Source: Hymenobacter sp. YIM 151500-1 (lineage in GTDB: Bacteria > Bacteroidota > Bacteroidia > Cytophagales > Hymenobacteraceae). Taken from it: a stretch of DNA of 64,000 nucleotides. The notes under the pieces were generated by a model that was not told where the DNA came from, did no database searches, and worked only from the letters and a program-made list of their open reading frames with translations. Location: positions 3,678,001 to 3,742,000 of the forward strand of contig NZ_CP110139.1 of assembly GCF_025979885.1 (NCBI RefSeq). Reading direction: 5' to 3'. The translations under genes were made by a program, and so were the position numbers. Positions 15,643 through 25,188 of this stretch are shown here, in pieces (position 1 is the first letter of the stretch; each line of letters opens with the position of its first letter).

Positions 15643-17043
15643 CTACTTAATCTCGCCCACCATATCCTCCGGCCGCAGCCACTCGTCGAACTGCTCCTCG
15701 GTCAGGTAGCCCAGCTTGAGGGCGGTTTCCTTGAGGGTGGAGTTTTCGCGGTGGGCGGTTTGGGCAATTTCGGCGGCTTTGTAGTAGCCGATGTGGGGGT
15801 TGAGGGCCGTAACCAGCATCAACGACGAATCCACGTGCTTTTTGATGTTGGCTTCCAGGGGCTCGATGCCCACGGCGCACTTGTCGTTGAAGCTCACGCA
15901 TACGTCGCCGATGAGGCGGGCCGAGTGCAGGAAGTTGTAAATCATCAGGGGCTTGAACACGTTCAGCTCGAAGTGGCCGTTCATGCCGCCGATGTTGATG
16001 GCTACGTCGTTGCCCATCACCTGGGCGGCTACCATGGTCATGGCCTCGCTCTGGGTGGGGTTCACCTTGCCGGGCATGATGCTGGAGCCCGGCTCGTTGT
16101 CGGGGATGTGCAGCTCGCCGATGCCGGCGCGCGGCCCCGAAGCCAGCAGGCGGATGTCGTTGGCAATTTTCATCAGGCTGGCGGCCACGGTTTTCAGAGC
16201 GCCGTGGGCTTCCACGATGGCGTCGTGGGCGGCCAGGGCCTCAAACTTGTTTTCGGCCGTGATGAAGGGCAGGCCGGTGAGGTCGGCAATGTGGCGGGCC
16301 ACGTTTTCGGCGTAGCCGGGGGGAGTGTTGATGCCCGTGCCCACGGCCGTGCCGCCCAGGGCCAGCTCCGAGAGGTGGGCCAGCGTGTTGCGGATGGCGC
16401 GCAACCCGTGGTCGAGCTGCGACACGTAGCCGCTGAACTCCTGGCCCACGGTGAGCGGGGTGGCGTCCATCAGGTGGGTGCGGCCGATTTTAACGATGTG
16501 CATGAACTGCTCCGACTTCTGCCTGAGCGTGTCGCGCAGCTTCTCCAGGCCCGGAATCGTCACTTCCACCAGAATCTTGTAGGCCGCAATGTGCATGGCC
16601 GTGGGAAAGGTGTCGTTCGAGCTTTGCGACTTGTTCACGTCGTCGTTGGGGGCCAGCACCTTCTTCTCATCGGTGAGCTGGCCGCCTTGCAGCACGTGGC
16701 CGCGGTAGGCAATTACCTCGTTCACGTTCATGTTCGACTGGGTGCCCGAGCCCGTCTGCCACACCACCAGCGGAAACTCCTGGTCCAGCTTGCCTTCCAA
16801 GATTTCGTCGCACACGCGGCCAATCAGCTCGGCTTTGTCGGCGGGCAGCACCCCGGCGTCGCGGTTGGTGAGGGCGGCGGCCTTCTTCAGATACGCAAAG
16901 GCCCGGATAATTTCCTTGGGCATGCGGTTGATGTCCTGGGCAATGCGGAAGTTGTCGATGCTGCGCTGGGTCTGGGCGCCGTAGTAGGCATCGGCCGGCA
17001 CCTGCACGGTGCCCATGGTGTCTTTTTCCTGGCGGAACTGCAT
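15643..17043 (-). CDS. fumC: Class II fumarate hydratase
   Basis: A 466-residue fumarase, the normal length for the iron-independent class II enzyme. It interconverts fumarate and L-malate in the TCA cycle in the cytoplasm. The superfamily signature [10 protein letters not shown] lies at 319-328. Also visible are [15 protein letters not shown], the substrate-binding [13 protein letters not shown] and the [20 protein letters not shown] block (each typical of FumC). The start at 17041-17043 gives the conserved beginning [11 protein letters not shown]. The 369-base gap upstream, shared with the divergent gene at 17413, shows only weak promoter-like matches. Confidence 0.96.
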   Translation of the reverse strand: MQFRQEKDTMGTVQVPADAYYGAQTQRSIDNFRIAQDINRMPKEIIRAFAYLKKAAALTNRDAGVLPADKAELIGRVCDEILEGKLDQEFPLVVWQTGSGTQSNMNVNEVIAYRGHVLQGGQLTDEKKVLAPNDDVNKSQSSNDTFPTAMHIAAYKILVEVTIPGLEKLRDTLRQKSEQFMHIVKIGRTHLMDATPLTVGQEFSGYVSQLDHGLRAIRNTLAHLSELALGGTAVGTGINTPPGYAENVARHIADLTGLPFITAENKFEALAAHDAIVEAHGALKTVAASLMKIANDIRLLASGPRAGIGELHIPDNEPGSSIMPGKVNPTQSEAMTMVAAQVMGNDVAINIGGMNGHFELNVFKPLMIYNFLHSARLIGDVCVSFNDKCAVGIEPLEANIKKHVDSSLMLVTALNPHIGYYKAAEIAQTAHRENSTLKETALKLGYLTEEQFDEWLRPEDMVGEIK

Positions 17044-17412
17044 ATAGTTGGTAGGCAAACTTGGGTGAGGCTTCGCGTTAGCGGCAGTAAACATACAAAC
17101 GAAATGGGGCCTGCTGCGCCCGGCGGCGCCTCGTTTCGTCCGCCCCAATGCCAGAGTCAGACGGGAAAAGACCCCGTTCACCGAAAGCTCTCGTCGGGAG
17201 GGTGCAACTTTTTCCTGCTTAACCTATCTTTCTGCCCGTGACGCTCAAATGGCCTCTCCGTCGCTGGCACTTGGCTTTTTTCGGCCGACGACCGTGGTGG
17301 TGGGGCAATGGCTGTTGCCGGCGCACGAACACCTGCTCCCGCTTGCTTCCGGCACCTGCCTGCGGCCCTTCTTTCGCTCCCACGCACTCCCCACCTATTT
17401 GCCGCTATTTCC

Positions 17413-17961
17413 ATGCGTATACTAAACCGCCAAGCATGGTTAACGGCTGGCTGCCTGCTGGCCGTCAGCTCCTGGGCGCAGGCCCAGTGCATTACCCTGG
17501 AGCAGCTACTGAACCTGAGTGCCATTAGCCGCGAACCGCTGCTGCAGCGGGCGGCCCGGCAGCTGCCCGCCACCGAGTGGACCTACCGCGGCAACAGCAC
17601 CGTGGGGAAAGAAGTGTTCTGGACGTACAAAGACCCGGTAGACGGATACGTCCGCCCCGACGGCCACGCCGAAGCGTGGCTGGGTGTGCGCCCCGAAACG
17701 GGCACCCAGGCCGTAACGCTGAAAACGTCCTTTCCGGCCTGCATCAACCAGCTGCGCGCCAGCTTGCGCCTGTATAAGCTCAAGCAGCAGCCCATCACCT
17801 GCCACGAGTGCGAAGCCGTCCGCTACGAAAGCCCGCAGTTTATCGTCGACATATACAACCGTAAGAACGGGCCGTATCCGTTTATCATCGTAGTGCGCCA
17901 CGTACCCACCGGCCCGACGGCTCCGCGCGAAGCCACCACGTCGGTTTCGGGCGCCCAGTAG
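17413..17961 (+). CDS. Secreted hypothetical protein, 182 aa
   Basis: The ATG at 17413 gives a clean Sec signal peptide (MRILNRQAW, hydrophobic core, cleavage after WAQAQ near residue 24). The mature part is soluble with four cysteines, including Cys-His-Glu-Cys around residue 121, and with WTYRGNSTVGKEVFWTYKDP and YESPQFIVDIYN segments. It is probably periplasmic or exported. I do not recognise the family. Longer in-frame starts exist, but they precede the signal peptide with non-coding-like sequence. Confidence 0.75.
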   Translation: MRILNRQAWLTAGCLLAVSSWAQAQCITLEQLLNLSAISREPLLQRAARQLPATEWTYRGNSTVGKEVFWTYKDPVDGYVRPDGHAEAWLGVRPETGTQAVTLKTSFPACINQLRASLRLYKLKQQPITCHECEAVRYESPQFIVDIYNRKNGPYPFIIVVRHVPTGPTAPREATTSVSGAQ

Positions 17962-17984
17962 CAGAAAAGGCGCAGCCCCGAAGA

Positions 17985-18035
17985 CACGATGCCCGGCGGA
18001 CACTTCCTGAGTGGAAGCATCCGCCGGGCATCGTG
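17985..18035. terminator. Long GC-rich hairpin between convergent genes
   Basis: CACGATGCCCGGCGGA (17985-18000) pairs with TCCGCCGGGCATCGTG (18020-18035), with a further small hairpin in the loop. There is no long T-tract, but its position after two convergent stops fits a terminator. Confidence 0.7.
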
Positions 18036-18056
18036 CATTTCCCGGCTACTGGTGGC

Positions 18057-20864
18057 TTAGTTAAATTCCACCAGCCAGCCCGCGTACACCAGGCGGCCCA
18101 GGTTGGGCCCGCCGTACACCTGAATGTTGCGGGAGTCGAGCAGGTTGGAAGCGCCTACCTGAAACGTGCTGAACAGCTTGGGCACGGTGTAGCCCACGTA
18201 CACGTCGACGCTGCTATAGTCTGCCACTCGGCCCGAGGCAAAGGGCATTTCCTGGAAGTGGCCCTCGGCCCAGCGGTAGTTGACATTGTAGCTCAGGTGG
18301 CGCAGGGCCGAGCCGCTGACGCCCACGTTGTACTTTTGCTCGGGCGTGTTGAAGAAGGTGCGGAAGTTTTCGGGCAGCTCTTTCCGGTTGAGGTAGTTGA
18401 AGCTGTAGTTGGCCGACAGGTGCACGGCCTTCAGCCAGTAGTAGTTCAGCCCCGCTGCTACACCCTGGGTATGCACCTGCTGGGTGTTGTTGAACGGGGC
18501 AAAGATGATGCGGCTGGGCTTGCCGGGGCCAAAGTCGGGCTGGGAGGCCAGCAGCTGCGACATGGTAGGGCGCGTGCCGTCGGGGTTGCCGATAAAGTTG
18601 ACGGCCCCGATAAAGTTGTTGTAGCGGCTGTCAAAGCAGTTGACATCCACGTACAGGTTTTTCCCGATAATGCCCTTATAGCCGATTTCGTAGGTGTTGA
18701 CCTGCTCCAGCTCCAGGCTGGGGGCGCTGAACTCGAAGCTTGCCAGCGGCACGCCCTGAAGCACCTGCTGGTAGGACTGGCCCTGGGCATTGACCAGGCT
18801 GTAGCCCTGGAAGCCGGCGCCAATGTTGCCCAGTCCCAGCACGTTGCCAACGTCCACCCGCGAGTACTGCTCAATCTGGCTTGGCGCCCGGAACGCCCGG
18901 CCGTAGCTGGCGCGCAGGTTGTGCTGCTTGGTCTGGCCCAGGGAAACCACCGCCGACACGCGCGGGGAAAACGCCGCCTCGAAGTTGCGGAAGTGGTCTA
19001 CCCGGCCGGCGGCGGCCAGCTTCAGCCGGTCGTCGAGCAGGCGGTAAGAAGCTTGCAGGTAGCCCCCGTACTCGTAATTGTGCAGGCGCCGGTCGGGGCG
19101 GTCCGTCAGCACGAAGCCCCCGCCCGAGCCAATGCGGAAGTCCCGGTACGCGCCGCCCACCACCAGGTCGGTGGCCTGGCCCAGCTGGAAGGTGTACTGG
19201 CCGCTCACGTCGCTCAGAAACGAGTTGAGCAGCAGCTTCGAGCCGCGGCGCAAGGCGTCGGCCTCCTGGATAATCCGCTCCCGCAGCAGCCCAAAGCGCG
19301 GGTCGGCGGTGCTCAGGCGGGTGGCGTCGGCTACCTGGCGGGCCGCCGCCAGGGCCTGGTCCTGGCCTACTCCGTTGTTGCGCTGGCGCGTGTACTCGGC
19401 GTTGAAGGTGCTGTAGAACCGGTCGGCGTACGTGATGGCGCTGCCCTCGGCCACGGGCGACAGTTGCAGGTTGTTGCCCAGCGAGTTCAGCTCGTACGAC
19501 TCACCGGTGAAGTCTTCGGTGGTGTAGGCGCGCAGAAAGCCGCGGGAGCTTTTCAGCTCGGCCCGGTACTGGTTGGTGCCCAGGCCTTTCATGCGGATGC
19601 GGCTCTGGTTCTGATAGGTAGACGTGCCTTCTGCCCGCTTCACGTCCAGCGTGGCCTTCAGGTCCTTGGTTATCAGGTACGAGAGGCTGCCTTGCAGGCG
19701 GTAAGCGTTGGTGTAGTTGTCGTTGGCAATCAGCTCGGCCTCGGTGAAGCGCGGCAGGTAGACGGTTTTGCCGGCCAGCTCGGCATTGACGGGGGAGCCG
19801 TCGGCCAGCCGCTCGTTGCGGCGCAGCTGCCGCCCCGAGTCGCCGTAGCCGTTCACGGCCGAAGTGCCTAGCGGGGAGCCTTCGGGGTTGATGGCCCGGC
19901 TGGTAGCCGAGGCCTCGTAGTTCTCGGCCAGCCAGTCCAGGGCCCGGATGTAGCTGCCATTGACTTTAAAAGCCCACTTCTGCCCCAGCTTGTGGGCGTA
20001 GCGCACCTGCGCGTCCAGGAAATTGCGCTGCCCGCCCCGCACGCGCGCCGTCAGGCCCTCGTACACGAAGGGGTCTTTGGAGTTGAACAACACCACCCCG
20101 TTTAGGGCGTTGGAGCCGTACAGGGCCGAGGCCGGGCCGTGTACCACCTCGATGCTCTCCATGTCCAGCTCCGGAATGCCCAGCAAGTTGCCGGGGCTCA
20201 GGCTCAGTGAGGGCAGCTGCGCGTCGGTGTAGTCGTAGAGCTGCACCACCCGCTCCGATTTGGCCGTGTTGAAGCCGCGCGTGCTGATACTGGTGAATAG
20301 CATGGAGGCCGAATTCACGTCGACGCCCTTGAATTGGCCCAGGCCAGCCAGCACTTCCGGGGTGGAAATCTGCTCAATCTGCCGGCTCGATATTTTTTCG
20401 ATGGTAATCGGGGCCCGCATGATGCTCTCTTCCACGCGGGAAGCTGACACCACCGTTTCGTTCAGCTGGATGATGCTGGGCGTCAGCGAGATGCTGAGTG
20501 CCTGGTTGGGCTCCGAAACCGGCAGCTCCACGTTTTCATAGCCAATAAACGAAACGACCAGCGTTACGGGACCCTGCGCAAAGTCGAGGTCGAGCTTGAA
20601 ATGCCCTTCGCTGTTGGTACTGGTGCCCACAAACGTGCCTTTGACGAAAATAGTGGCCCCCGGCAGCGGGTCGCCGATATCCGTTAGCACGGTGCCGCTC
20701 ACGGCCTGGCCCTCCAGAGTCTTTAGGGGTTTGCGCGCCGGCTGGGTCCGGCTTTTGCTTTTGGGGCGAAGCGTGGGCTTGTCGCCGCCAGCGGCTGTAG
20801 CCGCCGTGGAGGTGCAAGCCAGCAGGGCACCGAGTACAAGACTAGCAGTGTACTTATTCTTCAT
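18057..20864 (-). CDS. TonB-dependent outer-membrane receptor
   Basis: A 935-residue receptor. A signal peptide (residues 1-27) leads into a carboxypeptidase-regulatory-like domain (about 50-135: VSGTVLTDIGDPLPGATIFV). Then come a plug (about 140-260, with RGFNTAKSERV and VVHGPASALYGSNALNGVV) and a 22-strand barrel to the end, which finishes in a hydrophobic residue followed by Asn. There is no STN domain and no SusD neighbour, so it is a free-standing receptor, perhaps for a siderophore or another large nutrient. The nearby sigma/anti-sigma pair at 21893-23903 could control it. Confidence 0.92.
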   Translation of the reverse strand: MKNKYTASLVLGALLACTSTAATAAGGDKPTLRPKSKSRTQPARKPLKTLEGQAVSGTVLTDIGDPLPGATIFVKGTFVGTSTNSEGHFKLDLDFAQGPVTLVVSFIGYENVELPVSEPNQALSISLTPSIIQLNETVVSASRVEESIMRAPITIEKISSRQIEQISTPEVLAGLGQFKGVDVNSASMLFTSISTRGFNTAKSERVVQLYDYTDAQLPSLSLSPGNLLGIPELDMESIEVVHGPASALYGSNALNGVVLFNSKDPFVYEGLTARVRGGQRNFLDAQVRYAHKLGQKWAFKVNGSYIRALDWLAENYEASATSRAINPEGSPLGTSAVNGYGDSGRQLRRNERLADGSPVNAELAGKTVYLPRFTEAELIANDNYTNAYRLQGSLSYLITKDLKATLDVKRAEGTSTYQNQSRIRMKGLGTNQYRAELKSSRGFLRAYTTEDFTGESYELNSLGNNLQLSPVAEGSAITYADRFYSTFNAEYTRQRNNGVGQDQALAAARQVADATRLSTADPRFGLLRERIIQEADALRRGSKLLLNSFLSDVSGQYTFQLGQATDLVVGGAYRDFRIGSGGGFVLTDRPDRRLHNYEYGGYLQASYRLLDDRLKLAAAGRVDHFRNFEAAFSPRVSAVVSLGQTKQHNLRASYGRAFRAPSQIEQYSRVDVGNVLGLGNIGAGFQGYSLVNAQGQSYQQVLQGVPLASFEFSAPSLELEQVNTYEIGYKGIIGKNLYVDVNCFDSRYNNFIGAVNFIGNPDGTRPTMSQLLASQPDFGPGKPSRIIFAPFNNTQQVHTQGVAAGLNYYWLKAVHLSANYSFNYLNRKELPENFRTFFNTPEQKYNVGVSGSALRHLSYNVNYRWAEGHFQEMPFASGRVADYSSVDVYVGYTVPKLFSTFQVGASNLLDSRNIQVYGGPNLGRLVYAGWLVEFN

Positions 20865-21254
20865 GCAGAACGGGAAAACGAGGGTAAAAGCAACAGGTGA
20901 AACGCTGGAAAATGCGGCAGCACGCGGCCCACACAAAGCATAGAGCATGGGCTAGTGCCAACAAGAGGAACATAGGCCGGCTTTTTCCCCAGAAAAAGCC
21001 GACTATTTCAGTGAAAGAGTGTCGTAGCGACGGCCCATAATCAAACAGGCACGGGTAGATTACCTGGCAGTGGTAATGAGCCGCAGCTAGGAGCAAAGAC
21101 TGTGCTGGGATATGCGAAAATCCTCCCGCTGACGACATAATTTAGCTGCGTAAGCGGTCCACACCACATTCTACTTTCCAAAGTACCACCTCAGCCACCT
21201 AGCTGCCGTATAGGCAGCGGTACTCTTCCCGCCACCCTTCTATTTTCCTTGGTC
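20865..21254. other. 390-bp divergent intergenic region, no gene seen
   Basis: Lies between the starts of the TonB-dependent receptor and the small plus-strand gene at 21255. It must hold both promoters, but I see no perfect TAnnTTTG element, repeat or convincing open frame in it. Confidence 0.6.
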
Positions 21255-21500
21255 ATGAAAAAAACGTTCGAGTCCGAATCCGACGCTCTGTCTGAGCCCT
21301 CCACCACTCCCACCACTGCTCAAGCTGCGGCCACTACGCCCGACACCTCGGGCAGCGACGCGCCACCCGTGCCCACCGCCGGCAACGGCGCCCCCGACTA
21401 CAGCCAGGTTGAAATCAAAACCGAGCCCGAGTTGCCCCGCGAAGTAACGCCTGGCGGCAGCGCCACCGCCCCCGAAAGCGGCGGCGGCTACAGCGGGTAA
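21255..21500 (+). CDS. Small acidic low-complexity protein, 81 aa
   Basis: Starts at the ATG 21255; a TTG two codons earlier is less likely. The sequence is almost wholly Thr, Pro, Ala, Ser, Glu and Asp (TTPTTAQAAATTPDTSG), ending PESGGGYSG, so it is probably disordered. It has no signal peptide and no recognisable domain. The start MKKTFESESD and consistent codon use suggest a real gene, but this is not certain. Confidence 0.5.
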   Translation: MKKTFESESDALSEPSTTPTTAQAAATTPDTSGSDAPPVPTAGNGAPDYSQVEIKTEPELPREVTPGGSATAPESGGGYSG

Positions 21501-21505
21501 GCCTC

Positions 21506-21813
21506 ACCCCCCGGCCCCCTCTCCCGTGGAGAGGGGGAGCCAGCTCCGATTCGTTCTGCGCCGCCCTGTCGGCTGGCGCCTCCGGAACGGCTACCGCTGA
21601 GGACGGCAATGAACAGCACAGCCGCGTAGCGGCCTACAGGTTTATAGCCAGATAAGATAGGCACGTGTAGCGCTGCGTAGTGGTGCAAGGAACGCTCCGG
21701 CGTCTCTTGCCCCGCTACGCGGCGCTACTTCTTTGTTACGTGCTGTTTCTACAACCCTTTGGCCGCTACGCGGCTACAATGTCGCTACAATCCGGTAGCC
21801 GTTCCGAAGGCGC
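21506..21813. repeat. CCCCCTCTCC element followed by a 238-bp composite palindrome
   Basis: First, 21506-21541 holds CCCCCTCTCCCGTGGAGAGG, a hairpin family also present at 31602-31640 and 31765-31858. Then GCGCCTCCGGAACGGCTACCG (21 bases, 21576-21596) finds its reverse complement with one mismatch at 21793-21813. Nested GCCGCGTAGCGGCC-type palindromes lie inside. It looks like a non-autonomous miniature element. No gene is visible between 21501 and 21892. Confidence 0.75.
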
Positions 21814-21892
21814 TGCGTTGAATATTAATCGTCAAGCTTTCCTCTGCGCAGGATACCGGGCGACCAGCGGGGGCGGGGCCGGGCGGTGAGGC

Positions 21893-23269
21893 CTAGTCGA
21901 GCTTAAACGGCACGCTAATTTCAACTTTGCGAGCTACGCGGCGGCCGTTTTGCACGGCAGGAAACCAGCTGGGGCCTTCCCGTAGCAGCCGGATGGCTTC
22001 GGCGTCGCACTCCTCGGATAGCTTTTTCACCACTTCAATATTCGTCACTTTGCCATCGGTTCCCACCTCGAAGCGAAGCTTAACGGTGCCCTCAATCCGG
22101 CTGGCTATGGCCCTTTCGGGGTAGTCCAGACTGTCGCGCAGGTAGCGCCGGAAGCTGAAATAGCCCCCGGCCGGCATAGCCCCGATGGACATAGGCGCGG
22201 GAGGCGGTTCGCGGCGCACCACTACCACTTCACTCAGCGTCTTTGTGTCGGGAGCCAGGGCCAGGGTGAGCGTGGAATCGGTGGGGCGCAGGGTGTGGCG
22301 CTGGGAGGTGTAGCCCACCGACGACACCGTGAGGTGGCGCGTGGCGGCGGGCACTGCTAGTTGAAAGGAGCCGTCGGGAGCCGTGGAAGCGCCCATTTGG
22401 GTGCCTGGTACCAGCACCGTGACGCCCGGTAAGCCCTGGCCCGTGACTTGGTCGGTGATGCGGCCGCGCACGGTGCGCGCAGGGCCGGCAGCCCGGCCGC
22501 TACCAACAGGCGTCTGCTTCTCCCTGAAAGCGGCCCGCTCAGCTACCTGCGGCGCCCTAGGAGGGGCAGCAGTCGAGGCTGCTACTGCCGGATTAGCTAC
22601 CGGCACAGTGTCGGCCAGCACGGTCGAAACACTGCCTTCCCGAGTAGCTGCTACAGCGTCGGCGGCTTCCGGCGCGGCTACTGGCGCCGTGCCAGCCGGG
22701 CGAACTGGCGGCGGGTTGCGGGCCACCACAGCCCGCTTCGCCCGGGCAGTGGGTGCTGCCGGCGGCCGGACGGCGCTAGGAGCAGCAGCGGCCGGCGCTG
22801 AGGGAGCCGAAACAGCCGCCCTATCGGAAGCCGCCTCCTGCTGCATCGGGGCCGGTTGGGCCGGCTCCTGCCGGGCCTGCTCAGGAGCCGAAGCCACGGG
22901 CAACGAGGTGGAAGCCGGCCGCCACGCAAGCCACGCTACCGTGCTGAGCAACAAAACCAGAGCCGCCGCAACGGCCAGGCGCGGCCAGGCCACGGCGGGC
23001 CTTGCGGCAGGCTCGGCCGCCTCGGCCAGCTCCTCCACGCGGGCCGTAAGGCGCTGGCGCAGCTCGTGCAGGCTGGCCTCCGTGACCTGCGCGGGTTGCA
23101 GCTCCAGGCCTTCCAAAATGTCGGCGCAGTGGGGGCAGTCGAGGGTGTGCGCTTCCACGCGGTGCTGCTCGGCGGGCGGCAGCGTCCCGGCCACGTAGCG
23201 GCGCAGCACCTCCACCGGCAGGTGGCCGGCCGTGGGCAAGGGCGCAGAAGCGGGGTTACGGGGAAGCAT
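21893..23269 (-). CDS. Anti-sigma-like zinc finger / carboxypeptidase-regulatory / TonB C-terminal fusion protein
   Basis: 458 residues in four parts. The N-terminus (1-60) is a putative anti-sigma zinc finger with His41-x3-Cys45-x2-Cys48. One membrane helix spans about 97-116. A long Ala/Pro linker reaches about 260. The periplasmic part has a carboxypeptidase-regulatory-like domain (about 265-345, GLPGVTVLVPGTQMGAST) and a TonB C-terminal domain (about 365-458, YPERAIASRIEGTVKLRFEV). Its gene overlaps the ECF sigma gene by 14 bases. It may both hold the sigma factor and contact outer-membrane receptors. Confidence 0.88.
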   Translation of the reverse strand: MLPRNPASAPLPTAGHLPVEVLRRYVAGTLPPAEQHRVEAHTLDCPHCADILEGLELQPAQVTEASLHELRQRLTARVEELAEAAEPAARPAVAWPRLAVAAALVLLLSTVAWLAWRPASTSLPVASAPEQARQEPAQPAPMQQEAASDRAAVSAPSAPAAAAPSAVRPPAAPTARAKRAVVARNPPPVRPAGTAPVAAPEAADAVAATREGSVSTVLADTVPVANPAVAASTAAPPRAPQVAERAAFREKQTPVGSGRAAGPARTVRGRITDQVTGQGLPGVTVLVPGTQMGASTAPDGSFQLAVPAATRHLTVSSVGYTSQRHTLRPTDSTLTLALAPDTKTLSEVVVVRREPPPAPMSIGAMPAGGYFSFRRYLRDSLDYPERAIASRIEGTVKLRFEVGTDGKVTNIEVVKKLSEECDAEAIRLLREGPSWFPAVQNGRRVARKVEISVPFKLD

Positions 23270-23903
23270 CGGTGGTGGAAGCGGCAGATGGAGAAGGGGA
23301 TTCGAGGAAGCGGCGCAGATTGCGCTTGCCGTTTTGCAGGTGGCTTTTCACCGCGTTCAGGTCGAAGCCGGTGAGGGCGGCTACTTCGCGGTAGCTTTTC
23401 TTTTCGAGGTAAAACAGCTCCAGACACCGGCGCTGGCTGGGGGGCAGCTCGGCGAGGCATTGTTCGAGTTGCTGGAGCTGCTGCTCGTGGTGCTCGGCTT
23501 CGGCGGGGTCATCGTCGGCCAGATGCCGGGCGGCGGCCGATTCCATACCGGCGGCATCGGGAAAGTGTACCACCAGGGCCCCGCCAGCCGCGGGGCCGGC
23601 CCGCTGCCGGGCCCGGAGCACCATCAGGCAGTGGTTGCGGGCCGTGGCGTGCAGCCAGGGCGGGAAATTCTCGACTTCGTGCTGGCGCAGCTTGCTTACC
23701 AAGTGCTCAAACAACTGCATGACGGCGTCCTTGGCGTCGTCTTCGTCGCGGAGGTAGCGCCGGGCTATGGCCAGCACCCCGGCCATGTGCCGCTCATACA
23801 GCGTGCCCAGGTCGTGCACGTCGCCCTCTTGCCGGTAGCGCCGGAGCAGGTCGGCATCCGTCAGCTCGGCAGCAGGCGCAGGACGAAGGCGGCGGAACAG
23901 CAT
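23256..23903 (-). CDS. ECF RNA polymerase sigma factor
   Basis: A 215-residue sigma-70 family protein of ECF type. Region 2 (about 20-90) includes RYLRDEDDAKDAVMQLFEHL. Region 4 (about 145-200) includes LPPSQRRCLELFYLEKKSYREVA and a VKSHLQNGKRNLRRFL recognition helix. It directs RNA polymerase to a dedicated promoter set when released by its anti-sigma factor. The overlapping downstream gene encodes that likely anti-sigma partner. The tail is Ser/Pro-rich. The 514-base gap upstream (23904-24417) holds two hairpin terminators but no supported gene. Confidence 0.92.
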   Translation of the reverse strand: MLFRRLRPAPAAELTDADLLRRYRQEGDVHDLGTLYERHMAGVLAIARRYLRDEDDAKDAVMQLFEHLVSKLRQHEVENFPPWLHATARNHCLMVLRARQRAGPAAGGALVVHFPDAAGMESAAARHLADDDPAEAEHHEQQLQQLEQCLAELPPSQRRCLELFYLEKKSYREVAALTGFDLNAVKSHLQNGKRNLRRFLESPSPSAASTTDASP

Positions 23904-24115
23904 AGCTTCTGCAAGCTACGGCATTTGCGGAGGTTCTGGCGACGGTTCCCGCAGAAGGCGCAGAGGGCCACGCAGAAGGCGCTGAGCTGTTCTAGAAATT
24001 TTTCTGGGGATGCGTGTGGAATCCGGTCCAAGCTGGCATCAGAAGACTGCACTTGGCCGGTTGCAGTGGCTGAGTATGCTAGTGTACTGTGTAGGTGTGC
24101 TATATCTTGTGAAAA

Positions 24116-24150
24116 ACAACAGCCCCGCTGGATATCGGCGGGGCTGTTTA
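24116..24150. terminator. Hairpin terminator
   Basis: AACAGCCCCGC (24118-24128) pairs with GCGGGGCTGTT (24138-24148). The stronger T-tract is on the minus strand (TTGTTTTTC), so it probably stops minus-strand transcripts entering the sigma gene, although it also has a short T run on the plus strand. Confidence 0.8.
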
Positions 24151-24353
24151 GTTGAGGTTGAGGTAGAACACCCCACGCTATAGGTAAAGGCTCGACGGAT
24201 AAGCACACCCACTAGTCTGAGAGCCTGGGGCCGCAATTGGCTTCCGGAATCACGGCCTCTCTTTGTCAAGAAGCTAGAGACGGGGCGCCTAGCCCGTAGA
24301 CAACGGGTGCAGGCACGAACCTAAGCTGAGGTAAGCTCTTGGTTTTCAGCGGC

Positions 24354-24386
24354 CAAAAAAGCCCCGCCGGTAACCGGCAGGGCTTT
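24354..24386 (-). terminator. Terminator of the porin-like gene
   Basis: GCCCTGCCGGTTACCGGCGGGGC on the minus strand forms a hairpin with one mismatch followed by TTTTTT. It lies about 32 bases after the porin-like stop codon. Confidence 0.85.
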
Positions 24387-24417
24387 GCGTGCAGGGAGTA
24401 CACGGGGAGAGAAAGAG

Positions 24418-25188
24418 TTAGAACGAGAAGTTGACGGCGGCTTTTATCACGCGGTTTTGCGCGTCGAAGCGGTTGTTTTTATCCAGCGACGACAGACCGT
24501 AGTCGTAGCCGGCGCTCAGGCCCAGGCCGTTCTGAAACTGGTAGCCCAGGCCGCCGGTCAGGGCAAAGTCGACGGGGCGAAACTGGTTTTTCACGTCGAA
24601 GTCTCGGTTGAGGGCCGCGAAGCCCAGGGCCCCGGCCTGCACGCGGGCGTTGCCGGAAAGCAGGAAGGACGCCTGCGGGCCGCCGTAGAGGTAAAGCCCC
24701 TCGGTGAGGTAGGCCTTGGCCAGCAGGGGCACATCGAGGTAGGCCATGCGGGCCGTGGCCGTGACGCGGGCATTCAGGAAGTCGAACTGTTCCAGCGGAA
24801 TACGGCCGTTCAGCACCACGCCTTTTTCGGAGTACAGCACGCCCGGCTCAATGGCAAAGCGCGGCCCCAGGGGCAGGGTGGCGTAGAGGCCGGCGTGGAA
24901 GCCGGTGCGCATTTCCTTGGTCACGGCGCCGTTGGTGTACTCGGCCAGGTCCAGCACGCTCTGCACCGCGTCGCCCGACCAGTCGGCCACGTTCACGCCG
25001 GCCCGGATACCGATTTTTACCCCGTCGGTGGCGGAGGCAGCGGGCTTGCTGTAGGAAGAGCGGGCGGGAGCCTGGCCACTATAGGCCGGCACGCGGTGGG
25101 GCTTGATTTGGGCTTGAGCCGTCAGGCCGAAAACAGAAAACACTAGGGTAGCCGCGGCCAGGCGGCCGAAAAGTCGCTTCGTATTCAT
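24418..25188 (-). CDS. Outer-membrane beta-barrel (porin family) protein
   Basis: A 256-residue protein with a signal peptide (cleavage after LTAQAQ near residue 27) and a small beta-barrel of the PorT/OmpA-like type. Features are KIGIRAGVNVADWSG, GFHAGLYATLPL, FAIEPGVLYSEKG, YLDVPLLAKAYL and a C-terminal strand ending AAVNFSF with terminal Phe, the usual signal for barrel insertion. The set of motifs is the standard outer-membrane-beta-barrel pattern of Bacteroidota. Cargo is unknown. It is monocistronic with its own terminator. Confidence 0.9.
   Translation of the reverse strand: MNTKRLFGRLAAATLVFSVFGLTAQAQIKPHRVPAYSGQAPARSSYSKPAASATDGVKIGIRAGVNVADWSGDAVQSVLDLAEYTNGAVTKEMRTGFHAGLYATLPLGPRFAIEPGVLYSEKGVVLNGRIPLEQFDFLNARVTATARMAYLDVPLLAKAYLTEGLYLYGGPQASFLLSGNARVQAGALGFAALNRDFDVKNQFRPVDFALTGGLGYQFQNGLGLSAGYDYGLSSLDKNNRFDAQNRVIKAAVNFSF

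Noticed and set aside
17238..17528. 96-residue frame starting with GTG after a TATCTTTC element
   Set aside because: It overlaps in another frame the start of the signal-peptide protein at 17413, is Arg/Pro/Cys-rich and resembles no protein.
24150..24215. Possible short minus-strand leader peptide before the hairpin at 24116-24150
   Set aside because: Only a 7-codon GTG frame precedes the hairpin, with no match between its residues and the downstream sigma factor gene, and no antiterminator option seen.
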